Part shown: positions 13,677-21,315 of the stretch, in pieces
How positions within the stretch are numbered: the stretch's first letter is position 1
How the letters are laid out: each line of letters starts with the position of its first letter
DNA from: Megaleporinus macrocephalus
Taxonomy: Eukaryota > Chordata > Actinopteri > Characiformes > Anostomidae
Reading direction: 5' to 3'
NCBI GenBank assembly: GCA_021613375.1
Contig: CM038726.1
Span: 4,621,062 to 4,685,061 of the forward strand
Length of the DNA stretch: 64,000 nt
Notes under the pieces: generated by a model
What the model saw: the letters and a program-made list of their open reading frames with translations, nothing else
Told to the model about the DNA's origin: nothing
Database searches by the model: none
Made by a program: the position numbers and the translations under genes

Positions 13677-15788
13677 GCACACACACATGCACATACACAC
13701 ACATATACACACACCTGCATGCACTCTGGATACCAGGCCGAGACTTACAAAAAGCTGCATGTTGTAAAGAAATGTAACCTGAACTTGATTTTATATTTTA
13801 TTCTTCCAAAAAATTGTCCAAGAATGTGTAGAAATGTGTAGAAAACTCACATGTAAGTGTTTCCTCTGTAGAAGGTTTGTTAATTTATGAGGTAAAAAAC
13901 GTGGGCATAGCAGTAAAGAAGCATTCTGTTGTTACAAGAACTTTTATTTTAATGGAGAGGACTGCGTGCTTACGTAAACATGGTGAGCTTAGCAGTACAG
14001 AAGTTTTCTTCTGTTACAGGGACTTATATATAATATAAATAGATATATAAATAATCATTTATATATATATATATATATAAATAAGAGAAAGGGAAAATTA
14101 TGTATCTGAACCTTAGCAAGTGACGGGTGAGGGGGCCTATCTTTTAGGCTATGTCCCAAACATGACCACCATCTTTTTTCCAATTGGAAGGTGGTCGTGT
14201 AGGAGATCGAAGACCAGAACAATCTCAGAAATCGATTGATGCAATCAGATTTGCAATATCTCTCATGGTTCAAACGTTCTCAACACAGAAAAATTAGCAA
14301 CATCAACCACATTGAACAACGTGTTCAGTGTGCTGTCCCTGGTGTCGAACGGCGCCTTCAGATCTGTGTTCAGTGTGTGCTTTGGAACAGCCTTCTATGA
14401 TGTAAAGACCTAGAGATGCAGCTCGTATGTCGCTAATTGTGTTTGATTCCTGAAGGTATTTAACTTGAGTTTTGGAAAGCACGGTACAACATCTAATCAA
14501 TAACCGTCTCATCACTAATACACACCCTTACCGTCTCTCTCGGAGTCTCTGACCGAGCCGCTGTGCTGGAGGATGTGTGTTGGACTGTGTAGGGATTTCC
14601 TGGGCGGCAGTCTCGGCGCTGGATCTAGAGCTTTATCCTCGCTCTGAAACACAAACACAGGGAGACAGATCTCTAAAGCTGGCGTGGCTGTCAGAGGTTA
14701 TGCGACTATTTGTGTTGGCTGGCTTTGACTTTGGTGTCACTTCCATGTTTTAAAAAAAAACCCAACATCTATGTTGTTAGTAGTTTGCTAGTGTGGTCGG
14801 TGATGGTTGCTGCAGTTTGAGATGTTGTGGTTTTTCAGTAAACGTCATTCTCGGACATCACTGCTCTAAAATCCCCACAGGACTTTTTAGACACTCTCAA
14901 CCGATTTGGGTTTAAACCCATCCTTGCAGATCACGTACACCATACATGCTGATTGTCTTCTCTGGGGCGGATGGGACCTTCCAGCAGGACAATGAGACAC
15001 TAGAAATATCCCACATTGGTTGGAAGAGCTGACCAAGACTTCCAAGTCCTACCCTGGACCCCATAATTTCTCAGACTTGAACCCAGTTGAGCATCTGTGG
15101 GGCCACCTGGATGTTGGTGTTGGCTCTATGGATCCTCCTCCATGCTCCCTCCAGCAGCTGTGGGATGCAATGCAGTCAGCATGATACCTCCAGATGCCTG
15201 TGACCACCTACCAGGACCTTATTTAGTCTCACAGTCCATCTAGCTGCTGTCAATGCTGCACACGGCAGTCACTCTGGATATTAGCTGGTGGTCATAATAA
15301 TGTGACTCCACTGTGTAGCTCTTCTCTTTAAAGGCCAGTCAGTATTAATGAAGAAATAGGAAGGTATCGTGGTTATAGGCTGGCTCTGGCTATCTACAAT
15401 TCCTTGCATCCATTTTAATCAGTCAGATGAGAAACAAATCATGTTTATCAAGACAAATGCTAGTAGCGAGCAGTTGTGTCTCCAGCGTGAAAACCGTATC
15501 TGTAACCCTTCATAGAGGCTCTGGGTTTTATAGGGTGTTTCTCGCTATGAAGCCACATCTTCATGTGGCGAAGATATCTAGCTAGCAAAGGCTAGCACTT
15601 TCCCCTAACTAGCACGGTTAACCCTCAACCAGGCCTCACTGAAGAAGAAACTCATTGTAAACAGGTTCACAGGTTCTAAACATTTGGCTTCACTGATTGG
15701 CTGATTACAGATTTGGGGGGATATCGAAGCCTGTGCTTTAGGTTCATTTTAAAAATGGTCAGGTTAATTAATATCAAGGTATCATGTA

Positions 15789-15877
<89 letters not shown>

Positions 15878-16553
15878 TACCGCTCAAAAGTTTGGGATCA
15901 CAGTGAAATGTTCTTGTTTTAATGGAGTATCTTCTTCCTTAACACAACAATGGACTGACGGGTCTCTAAAGAAAGTTGTTTCTTTCTGGTCGTTGTGAGT
16001 CGGTCAGCAAGCCATCAACTGCTGATCTTCAGATACTAAACTAACCTAGAATGTTGTTCCCTTTTATACTCACTTATTAGTAGAATGTTTTTCAGCTGTG
16101 CATCACAATTGAGCAAGAGTGTCCTAACAACCAATTAGTCCAATAACATCCTTAACTTGGATTGGCGGCCGTACCAGGAGATTTAGACAGAGGACTGAGA
16201 ATTACTGATAATAGGACTATATGTAAAATAAGCCTCTATACAAAAATAGACTTTAATACAAACATTTATATTCTTTAAAAATCATCTGATACACTTACAT
16301 TAATTGTGAAATGAACAATATTGTTTGTGAATTGCATGAAATAAAATTCTAAAGTGATCCTAAACTTTTGAGCGGTGGTGTATATATATATATATATATA
16401 TACAGAGCTGTTCTCATATACACTCAGTTCTTCACACACACACATACACACTCACAAAAGTTCAGTAGGACAGACTTACCATGACGCTAAAACCTTCATG
16501 AAATCCAACCAAACTGCTGAAGAACAATTAAGCACAGAGAGAGAGAGAGATAT

Positions 16554-16594
<41 letters not shown>

Positions 16595-18369
16595 AGAGAA
16601 TGTAAAGATTGTTTGAGAGAGAAATGAGAGGAGAGAAAGAGAGTGAAGAGAAAGAAAGATTGAGAACAGAGAGAGAGTGTGGAGTGAACGAGAGAGAGAA
16701 ATAGAACTGAGATAGATCAAAGAGAGATCAAGAGAGGAGGAATGTGAAAGAGAGTAAAGAAAAATGAGAGCCTGAGAGGGCTCTGTGTAGCAGAAAGAGT
16801 GGACAGAATGATGAGAGAGAGAGAGAGAGAAAGAGAGATTGAACAACTGAGGAATAGAGTCAACAAACTTGAGTGTGTTATCAGGAGAGAGAAAGAGAGA
16901 GAGAGAGTGTGCAAAGAGAGACAATTGGTCGTGCACCTCCACAGTGTGTGTGTATGTGTGTGTGGGGTACATGGGGGGCGTGTTCTGCCACATAAGCTCA
17001 TCATCTTCATCACTGCACACGCCCGGCTCTCTGGAGGTTTACATTCACCAGGAGAGAGAGAGAGAGGAAGACAGAGAGCAAGAGAGAGAGAGAGAGAGAG
17101 AGTGTGAGTAGACTCAGGACTTGGTGAACCATCCAACCCTCACAAAACCCTCTACTCACAAACTATCCCTACTTTTGAACTGGCCCACCCAGGTTGATCA
17201 CAGGCCCACCCAATAAAGTTGGGAGAGCATATTTCAGACATAATGATGTTTGTTATTATGAGTACCGTCACAGTTTCAGGGTGGCTGATCAAATCATTAG
17301 GCTCTCAAGCTCGGCCTTATTTTCTCCACCCTTCACTCACTGTTGCTGTCCACCATTGCCTCAAGCGTTGGGTTCGTCACCAGCACACCAGTGTTATAAT
17401 TTGCTGTGGCAGTATGCTTTAGCCTGAGATAATTAGACCTAGGTTTCTACGTTTGCTGTGTCACCTCGCCTTCGCACGTCAGCTGTCCGATGCGAACTGT
17501 GCTGTCATGTTGTTTCCTTGAGTAAAAGTTGTGATGGTGAGCGAGAGCATGCTTTACAGTGACAGGGCTACATGGTTGATGTTGCATGCTGGCTAATGTG
17601 TAGATTGTGCTGTCACCATCAAGAAAGCATCACGAGTGTAACGAATAGTTTGTGTTTATAAATTACGCCTAGCACTACAGCATCGTGCTGACCACTACTC
17701 CACCACGCTAACTAGAACACCACCATGCTAACCACTACAGCACCGTACTAACCACTACATCACCATACTAACCAATACAGCACCGTACTAACCACTACAC
17801 CACCATACTAACCACTACAGCACCGTACTAACCACTACACCACCATACTAACCACTACACCACCATACTAACCACTACACCACCACATTAACCACTACAC
17901 CACCATACTAACCACTACAGCACCGTACTAACCACTACACCACCATACTAACCACTACACCACCATACTAACCACTACACCACCCTACTAACCACTACAC
18001 CACCGTACTAACCTCTACAGCACCCTACTAACCACTACACCACCTTACTAACCTCTACAGCACCCTACTAACCACTACACCACCTTACTAACCACTACAG
18101 CACCATACTAACCACTACACCACCATACTAACCACTACACCACCATACTAACCACTACACCACCATACTGACCACTACACCACCATACTAACCACTACAT
18201 CATTTCCGCCTAGTGTGTGTGTTCACTAGAGTGTGTGTATGTGGGTGTTTCACTGCCCCCTAGTGTGTGTGTGTTCACTATTTTTGTGTCTGTGTTTGTG
18301 TGTGTGTATGTGTTCGCTAGTGTGTGTCTGTGTAAGTGGGTGTTTCACTTCCCCCTAGCATGTGTTCAC

Positions 18370-18404
<35 letters not shown>

Positions 18405-20689
18405 CGCTAGTGTGTGTCTGTGTAAGTGGGTATTTCACTGCCCCTAGTGTTTGTATGGGTGTTTCACTGCCCCCTAGTGTATGTGTTCACTAGTGTATGT
18501 GTATATGTGGGTGTGTACATGTAAGTGGGCATTTTACTGTCTCCTAATGTGTTTTCACTAGTGTGTGTGTATTTGTAAGTGTGTGTTTTACTGTGTCCTG
18601 GTGTGTGTTCACTAGTATGTATGTGTGTAAGTGGCTGTTTTACTAACCACTACACCACCGTACTAACCACTACACCACCGTACTAACCACTACACCATCG
18701 TACTAACCACTACACCACCACACTAACACTACACAACCGTACTAACCACTACACCACCGTACTAACCACTACACTACCGTACTAACCACTACACCACCAC
18801 ACTAACACTACACCACCGTACTAACCACTACACCACCACACTAACACTACACCACCGTACTAACCACTACACCACCGTACTAACACTACACCACCATACT
18901 AACCACTACACCACCGTACTAACCACTACTCCACCACACTAACACTACACCACCTTACTAACCACTACACCACCGTACTAACACTACACCACCTTACTAA
19001 CCACTACACCACCGTACTAACACTACACCACCATAATAACCACTACACCACCGTACTAACCACTACACCACCACACTAACACTACACCACCGTACTAACC
19101 ACTACACCACCGTGCTAACCACTACACCACCATACTAACCACTACACCACCATACTAGCCACTACACCACCGTACTAACCACTACACTACCATACCAACC
19201 ACTACAGCACCATACTAACCACTACACCACCGTACTAGCCACTACACCACCGTACTAACCACTACACCACCGTGCTAACCACTACAGCACCATACTAACC
19301 ACTACACCACCGTACTAACCATTACACCACCGTACTAACATTACACCACCGTACTAACCACTACACCACCGTACTAACCACTACACCACCGTGCTAACCA
19401 CTACAGCACCATACTAACCACTACACCACCGTACTAACCATTACACCACCGTACTAACCACTACACCACCGCACTATCCACTACACCACCGTACTAACCA
19501 CTACACCACCATACTAACCACTACATCACCGTACTGACCACTACACCACCATACTGACCACTACACCACCGTACTAACCACTACACCACCATACTAACCA
19601 CTACACCACCATACTAACCACTACACCACCGTACTAACCACTACACCACCGTACTAACACTACACCACCATACTAACCACTACACCACCGTACTAACCAC
19701 TACTCCACCACACTAACACTACACCACCTTACTAACCACTACACCACCGTACTAACACTACACCACCTTACTAACCACTACACCACCGTACTAACACTAC
19801 ACCACCATAATAACCACTACACCACCGTACTAACCACTACACCACCACACTAACACTACACCACCGTACTAACCACTACACCACCGTGCTAACCACTACA
19901 GCACCATACTAACCACTACACCACCGTACTAGCCACTACACCACCGTACTAACCACTACACTACCATACCAACCACTACAGCACCATACTAACCACTACA
20001 CCACCGTACTAGCCACTACACCACCGTACTAACCACTACACCACCGTGCTAACCACTACAGCACCATACTAACCACTACACCACCGTACTAACCATTACA
20101 CCACCGTACTAACATTACACCACCGTACTAACCACTACACCACCGTACTAACCACTACACCACCGTGCTAACCACTACAGCACCATACTAACCACTACAC
20201 CACCGTACTAACCATTACACCACCGTACTAACCACTACACCACCGCACTATCCACTACACCACCGTACTAACCACTACACCACCATACTAACCACTACAT
20301 CACCGTACTGACCACTACACCACCTTGCCAACCACTACACCACCGTGCCAGACTAATCCAGTCTAATCAAATCTGATCTAATAATTTGATGTTATCACCA
20401 AACATCCAAACAGCATTTCTTTGTAATTCATTGGTGGAGATGTAAGTCATTCAGAATGGGTTTTGGTGTGAAATGTTTCAGCTGGTGTTTACAGTGGCGG
20501 TTTTGATGGTGGTAACCAGGGGTTTCCATGTCTACAACACAAATATAACCACGTTAGTGCCAGTGAACCTACTTACGTTTTCTGGGTGTTTAGATGTAAC
20601 GATGATGGTTCCTTTGAGGGCTATTTTGCCATAAACCAACGTCTCAGGCATCATTTCAGACTTCGGACGCCTGGTTCCATTCACCACCA
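270..20689 (-). CDS. drp2: drp2-like gene (dystrophin-related protein 2), 3'-truncated by window edge; span of 13 exons
   Basis: Gene span on the minus strand. The product belongs to the dystrophin/utrophin/DRP2 family, which links the membrane dystroglycan complex to the cytoskeleton; DRP2 does this with periaxin in myelinating Schwann cells. Exons in transcript order are 20689-20577, 14643-14532, 10881-10812, 9294-9174, 8830-8719, 7952-7696, 7535-7389, 7315-7237, 5941-5881, 5690-5629, 4047-3973, 3890-3671 and 355-270, together 1515 nt. All have GT donors and AG acceptors and all phases join. The product has about two spectrin-like repeats, a WW domain and the first part of the EF-hand region; ZZ and coiled coils lie beyond position 1. 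DRP2 is preferred over dystrophin or utrophin because of RRVQKAL after the WW domain, LFEEELVP at the second-repeat boundary, LYERLE in the EF region, and the lack of a long rod upstream. Paralogue assignment is from remembered sequences. Confidence 0.75.
663..1314. mobile_element. MITE with ~125-bp terminal inverted repeats
   Basis: The left arm begins CACCTCCTTGTA and contains CCACTGTATCAGCTCCACT; the right arm is its inverted copy and ends TACAAGGAGGTG. The arms match over roughly 125 bp, through the CAGACTGTAGTTCATCTGAT core and on to GATCAGGACCCC. The interior has no plausible coding sequence. Related copies or fragments occur at 7540-7670, 44505-44650, 59074-59475 and 63470-63660. Superfamily not determined. 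Confidence 0.85.
1718..2526 (+). mobile_element. Degenerate Tc1-like transposon with both terminal repeats
   Basis: A Tc1 transposase N-terminal helix-turn-helix reads MAPHGKELSEDMRNRAVAL from about 1852, followed by a GYKKIANTLK segment. The frame is then broken by stops and shifts. Later pieces typical of the DDE domain, such as KINLFGSDGVQYVWR and GGGSIMVWGC, lie in other frames. Inverted flanks of about 75 bp are recognisable: ACACTATAGAA...CAGTGTACAGCTTGTATAGC on the left and its reverse complement ending near 2526. The element is non-functional: most of the catalytic domain is deleted or out of frame. Confidence 0.88.
2843..3480 (-). mobile_element. Tc1-like transposase C-terminal fragment
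   Basis: An open frame of 134 codons at 2864-3268 (minus) carries the C-terminal half of a Tc1 DDE transposase. It has GPFLFQHDSS (second catalytic Asp region), then EELDWPAQSPDLNLIEHLWD with the third acidic residue, then ERRLGARPSRPTS. The N-terminal DNA-binding half is missing. The flank at about 3290-3480 resembles another degenerate mariner-type repeat also present at 6580-6720. No catalytically complete enzyme is encoded. Confidence 0.87.
3671..3890 (-). CDS. drp2: drp2 exon, EF-hand 1 region (dystrophin exon 65 equivalent)
   Basis: 220 nt between a TTTTCCAG acceptor and a GTCAGA donor. It completes a Leu codon at its start and leaves in phase 2. The C-terminal part carries the family signature: LYERLEQEKGMMVDIPLCVD directly followed by MCLNWLLSVYD. 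LYERLE is DRP2-like, while VDMCLNWLL is shared with dystrophin and utrophin. It is 18 nt longer than the 202 nt I recall for dystrophin exon 65. The extra six codons fall in the poorly conserved first half (around GLGSEVTGSGSRV), so the frame is kept. Confidence 0.93.
3973..4047 (-). CDS. drp2: drp2 exon, WW to EF-hand linker (dystrophin exon 64 equivalent)
   Basis: 75 nt, the same as dystrophin exon 64. Acceptor CAG, donor GTGAGT. Translation reads (A)DLGEIRFSAYRTAMKLRRV followed by QKALK. The FSAYRTAMKLRR block is nearly invariant in dystrophin, utrophin and DRP2. Val rather than Leu after LRR is the DRP2 state as I recall it. Confidence 0.95.
4330..5425. repeat. 54-bp AT-rich minisatellite
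   Basis: Tandem copies built on TAGTATCGTTTTCCAAAATT then AGAGATAAAAAATTGTG and TTATTTGGCTTTG. The copies from about 4380 to 4860 are close to identical and evenly 54 bp; those from 4860 to 5425 are older and irregular. Because 54 is a multiple of three, a spurious repetitive open frame runs through 4403-4747. Confidence 0.95.
5629..5690 (-). CDS. drp2: drp2 exon, second half of WW domain (dystrophin exon 63 equivalent)
   Basis: 62 nt, matching dystrophin exon 63. It completes the Asn codon of YYINH and reads HSTQSTSWDHPRMVQFYQSM. The second WW-domain Trp and the following conserved DHP are present. Acceptor TTTATAG, donor GTGAGA. Confidence 0.95.
5881..5941 (-). CDS. drp2: drp2 exon, first half of WW domain (dystrophin exon 62 equivalent)
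   Basis: 61 nt, matching dystrophin exon 62. It reads SVQSPWERAVSAGRVPYYI and ends inside an Asn codon. The first WW Trp (PWERA) and the YY of the binding face are intact. The usual SPNK before VPYYIN is SAGR here. In this family the WW domain, together with the EF-hands, contacts the beta-dystroglycan tail. Confidence 0.96.
6175..6725 (-). mobile_element. Degenerate Tc1/mariner-type remnant
   Basis: Reverse-orientation copy of a dispersed repeat. The same text occurs at 14890-15312 and 43480-44005 (plus) and 61465-61870 (minus). Recognisable pieces on the minus strand are HWLEELTKTSK and DLNLSEDLLDHLDG, a decayed version of the DLNPIEHLWD motif of Tc1/mariner DDE transposases. Frames are broken throughout. 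Confidence 0.7.
7237..7315 (-). CDS. drp2: drp2 exon, end of second spectrin-like repeat (dystrophin exon 61 equivalent)
   Basis: 79 nt, matching dystrophin exon 61. Reads ACIEERLRELQEALMDFGST then SQHFLS, leaving in phase 1. It corresponds to the [24 protein letters not shown] region at the end of the rod, just before the WW domain. Acceptor CTCTAG, donor GTGGTC, which is a weaker donor than its neighbours. Confidence 0.95.
7389..7535 (-). CDS. drp2: drp2 exon, second spectrin-like repeat (dystrophin exon 60 equivalent)
   Basis: 147 nt, exactly dystrophin exon 60 length, phase 0 at both ends. Begins LFEEELVPVREGLKHLNMLA and ends NLNTDWTLLQ. The LFxEExxP opening resembles DRP2 (LFKEEFSP) more than dystrophin (LRGEIAPL). 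Acceptor TATGTAG, donor GTACAC. Confidence 0.94.
7540..7670. mobile_element. MITE arm fragment
   Basis: Contains GATGAACTACAGTCTGGAAG and AAGTGGAGCTGATAAAATGGAC, the arm sequence of the MITE at 663-1314. Only one arm is recognisable. It lies in the 160-bp intron between two drp2 exons. Confidence 0.65.
7696..7952 (-). CDS. drp2: drp2 exon, spectrin-like repeat (dystrophin exon 59 equivalent)
   Basis: 257 nt. It enters with 2 nt and leaves in phase 0. It is 12 nt shorter than the 269 nt recalled for dystrophin exon 59, so the frame is preserved. Translation includes TVDEHMRHMLRTAEAQWQSV and, near the end, QQAWEPLEELQIETLQDHVD. The W-E-P and ...SLQDHxxxx signature marks the boundary of the last two rod repeats in dystrophin, utrophin and DRP2. 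Alpha-helical, rich in Glu, Gln and Leu. Acceptor TGTCTTAG, donor GTACTG. Confidence 0.95.
8018..8140. repeat. 32-bp minisatellite, about 4 copies
   Basis: Four near-perfect copies of CAACTGCCCATCCTGTGTGG plus TCTGATACTGAA, with one T/C variant. Small intronic array. Confidence 0.93.
8156..8280 (+). mobile_element. 3' end of a non-LTR retrotransposon or SINE
   Basis: Contains GTAAAGCTGCTTTGTGACGC, then AATAAACTTTGATTTGACTT ending in a short TTGACT-type tail. This resembles the conserved 3' end of common teleost LINE/SINE families. No open frame. Family not determined. Confidence 0.5.
8719..8830 (-). CDS. drp2: drp2 exon, first spectrin-like repeat (dystrophin exon 58 equivalent)
   Basis: 112 nt, phase 0 in and phase 1 out. 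Reads FFEEELNSRTSFVHTVLEAA then QEFLSERALVD. It aligns with AFMEEVKSRGPYIYSVLESAQAFLS of DRP2 and AFKRELKTKEP of dystrophin. It is 9 nt shorter than dystrophin exon 58, in frame. Donor GTGCCT, acceptor CGAAG with a weak pyrimidine tract. Confidence 0.92.
9174..9294 (-). CDS. drp2: drp2 exon, start of first spectrin-like repeat
   Basis: 121 nt. Reads (S)LQMSLQELIGWLAVKEAELM, then EPLTLGGDLKTLHHQRQQHM. It aligns with KLQLPLQEIIDWLSQKDEEL of DRP2 and LHLSLQELLVWLQLKDDEL of dystrophin. The acceptor TGTGTTCAG at 9295 is chosen over the nested CTTCAG seven bases downstream because only it joins in phase with the exon at 10812-10881 and restores the LQ pair. Donor GTATTT is weak. Confidence 0.88.
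9536..10535. repeat. ~50-60-bp TG-rich minisatellite
   Basis: About 18 copies built on GTGTGTGTTCACTAGTGTGT, GTATGTGGGTG and TTTCACTGCCCCCTAGT, with unit length varying through the GT run. The same family recurs at 18204-18645 between two 20-bp-unit arrays. Confidence 0.95.
10812..10881 (-). CDS. drp2: Probable drp2 N-terminal exon
   Basis: 70 nt between TCTTCCCCAG and a strong GTAAGAG donor. Only one frame (entering with 2 nt) is open, reading (A)LRNGHHDTLSEGHAVYRPGA then QH. That is exactly the frame demanded by the upstream exon (phase 1 out) and the downstream one (needs 1 nt). There is no clear family similarity; support rests on splice sites and phase agreement. Confidence 0.5.
10882..12750. 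other. Intron sequence, no gene seen
   Basis: Mixed-composition DNA between two candidate drp2 exons. Contains a short TATATATAATTATATAAT stretch near 11299. No exon, RNA gene or recognisable mobile element was found. Short open frames here have no supporting splice context. Confidence 0.7.
12752..13716. repeat. Compound (CA)n / (CATA)n / (TA)n microsatellite
   Basis: Pure CA from about 12755 to 12789, then interspersed ACACAC, ATATAC and ATGCAC from 12882 to 13505, CA again from 13556, and about 25 TA dinucleotides at 13625-13671 followed by more CA. A unique segment of about 45 bp is present twice (12790-12836 and 13509-13553), each following CA-type repeat. The very long open frames read across this region are artefacts of the period. 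Confidence 0.97.
14532..14643 (-). CDS. drp2: Probable drp2 N-terminal exon
   Basis: 112 nt with a TGTTTCAG acceptor and GTAAGG donor. The only open frame enters at phase 0 and leaves at phase 1: SEDKALDPAPRLPPRKSLHS, then PTHILQHSGSVRDSERD. It is proline- and serine-rich, low-order sequence. Phases agree with both neighbours (20577-20689 ends in phase 0; 10812-10881 needs 2 nt). No homology is recognised; DRP2 has a short non-rod N-terminus, so this would be its place. Confidence 0.55.
14890..15312 (+). mobile_element. Degenerate Tc1/mariner-type remnant
   Basis: Plus-strand copy of the repeat seen at 6175-6725. One frame has HIGWKS-like decay and then DLNPVEHLWGHLDVGVGSMD, the third catalytic motif region of a Tc1/mariner transposase, with stops on both sides. 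It ends in CATAATAATGTGACTCCACT, also found at the end of the copy at 43480-44005. Confidence 0.72.
15797..15876. repeat. (TA)n microsatellite
   Basis: About 40 uninterrupted TA dinucleotides, abutting the left end of the MITE that follows. A further 11 TA dinucleotides sit at the MITE's right end. Confidence 0.98.
15877..16379. mobile_element. ~0.5-kb MITE inserted in a TA tract
   Basis: Left end ACCGCTCAAAAGTTTGGGAT and right end ATCCTAAACTTTTGAGCGGT are inverted copies. The element is bordered on both sides by TA repeats, as expected for Tc1/mariner-type TA target choice. There is no coding capacity inside. This terminal sequence is, to my knowledge, common in teleost genomes. Confidence 0.85.
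16535..17105. repeat. Purine-rich (GA)n tract
   Basis: GA dinucleotide runs and AGAGAGAAAG-type sequence cover most of 16535-16915, with a second block at 17051-17102. Between them (about 16920-17050) is ordinary sequence with a short GT run. Strand asymmetry is strong (plus strand almost all purines). Confidence 0.93.
17106..17689. other. Intron sequence, no gene seen
   Basis: Unremarkable mixed sequence inside the putative intron between 20577 and 14643. No exon or mobile element recognised. Confidence 0.65.
17690..18203. repeat. 20-bp minisatellite array
   Basis: About 25 copies of the CCACCATACTAACCACTACA unit, the same family as 1-208 and 18646-20352. A-type (CCATACT) variants predominate here. 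Confidence 0.97.
18204..18645. repeat. TG-rich minisatellite between two 20-bp arrays
   Basis: Degenerate copies of the 9536-10535 family (GTGTTCACTAGTGTGTGTGT, TTTCACTGCCCCCTAGT). Both junctions with the 20-bp arrays are abrupt (CATCATTTCCGCCTAG on the left, GTTTTACTAACCAC on the right). Confidence 0.93.
18646..20352. repeat. 20-bp minisatellite, largest array
   Basis: About 86 copies of CCACCGTACTAACCACTACA, some shortened to 19 bp (CTAACACTACA). Rare variants such as AACCACTACTCCACCACAC (18921 and 19695) and GCACTATCCA (19471 and 20245) recur 774 bp apart, showing a tandem duplication of about 39 units. Confidence 0.97.
20577..20689 (-). CDS. drp2: Probable drp2 exon carrying the start codon
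   Basis: 113 nt with a TTTACAG acceptor and an excellent GTAAGT donor. One frame is open: VVNGTRRPKSEMMPETLVYG, then KIALKGTIIVTSKHPEN, ending in phase 0. Tandem ATG codons (MMPET) at about 20650-20655 have A or G at -3 and are plausible starts. The phase agrees with the next exon and with the candidate first exon at 40078. No family similarity is recognised, so membership of drp2 is inferred from phase and position. It could be part of an unknown minus-strand gene. Confidence 0.5.
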
Positions 20690-21315
20690 CTGTAAACAAC
20701 TGTAAACAACAGACTATAATATAAATAGTGTTTGAAATCATCTAGATTTTAAGAAGGGAATGGGTGCTTAGCCCATGTGCTCAGTCAAACTCTTCTTCAA
20801 CTCACATTCACGGCTCCACCGAAGGCTATCGTGACCAGACAACGTCCACTGGAGCTTCATTAACAGGCTGAGGCACTGTGTGGATCGTTTCTCTGTACAG
20901 TGCATGTGATTATCTGAAACGTGATGGTCCTTCCTACTTCTCTCTGTGACATTCCAGTGCCACCGTACTGAATGATTTACTTCTGAGGCTTGTTAGCATT
21001 TTCGCTCGCCTTTACGCTACAGTGATCTTCAACTTCGCCCATCGTCTACCTCACTCAGGGCTGGAAGTGAAGCGCGAGGGTCACACAGACCGCTTTAACA
21101 TGCAGATATATGCGGAAACGAAAGAACGATCATCAGGATGGAACGGAGGCTACATGTTTTAATTCAAGAGTGTTTGTGTTTCGTTTGGGTGAAGCATGTA
21201 GGCATCAAATCTGTGTGAGGAGTTGGACGAATCAACAAATTAGCATACCACGAAACGTGTTTTGTGTGTGGGGGTCTTTTTGCTTTCAGTTTTGGTCTCT
21301 CCATATTTGAGCGAA
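20690..21315. other. Unique sequence up to the assembly gap
   Basis: Non-repetitive DNA with no recognised exon. The open frames ending in the gap are artefacts of N translation. Confidence 0.7.

Noticed and set aside
12631..13710. Very long open frames (up to about 360 codons) on both strands
   Set aside because: They are translations of CA/TA microsatellite (Thr-His, Cys-Val, Ile-Tyr strings) open in several frames at once. Not genes.
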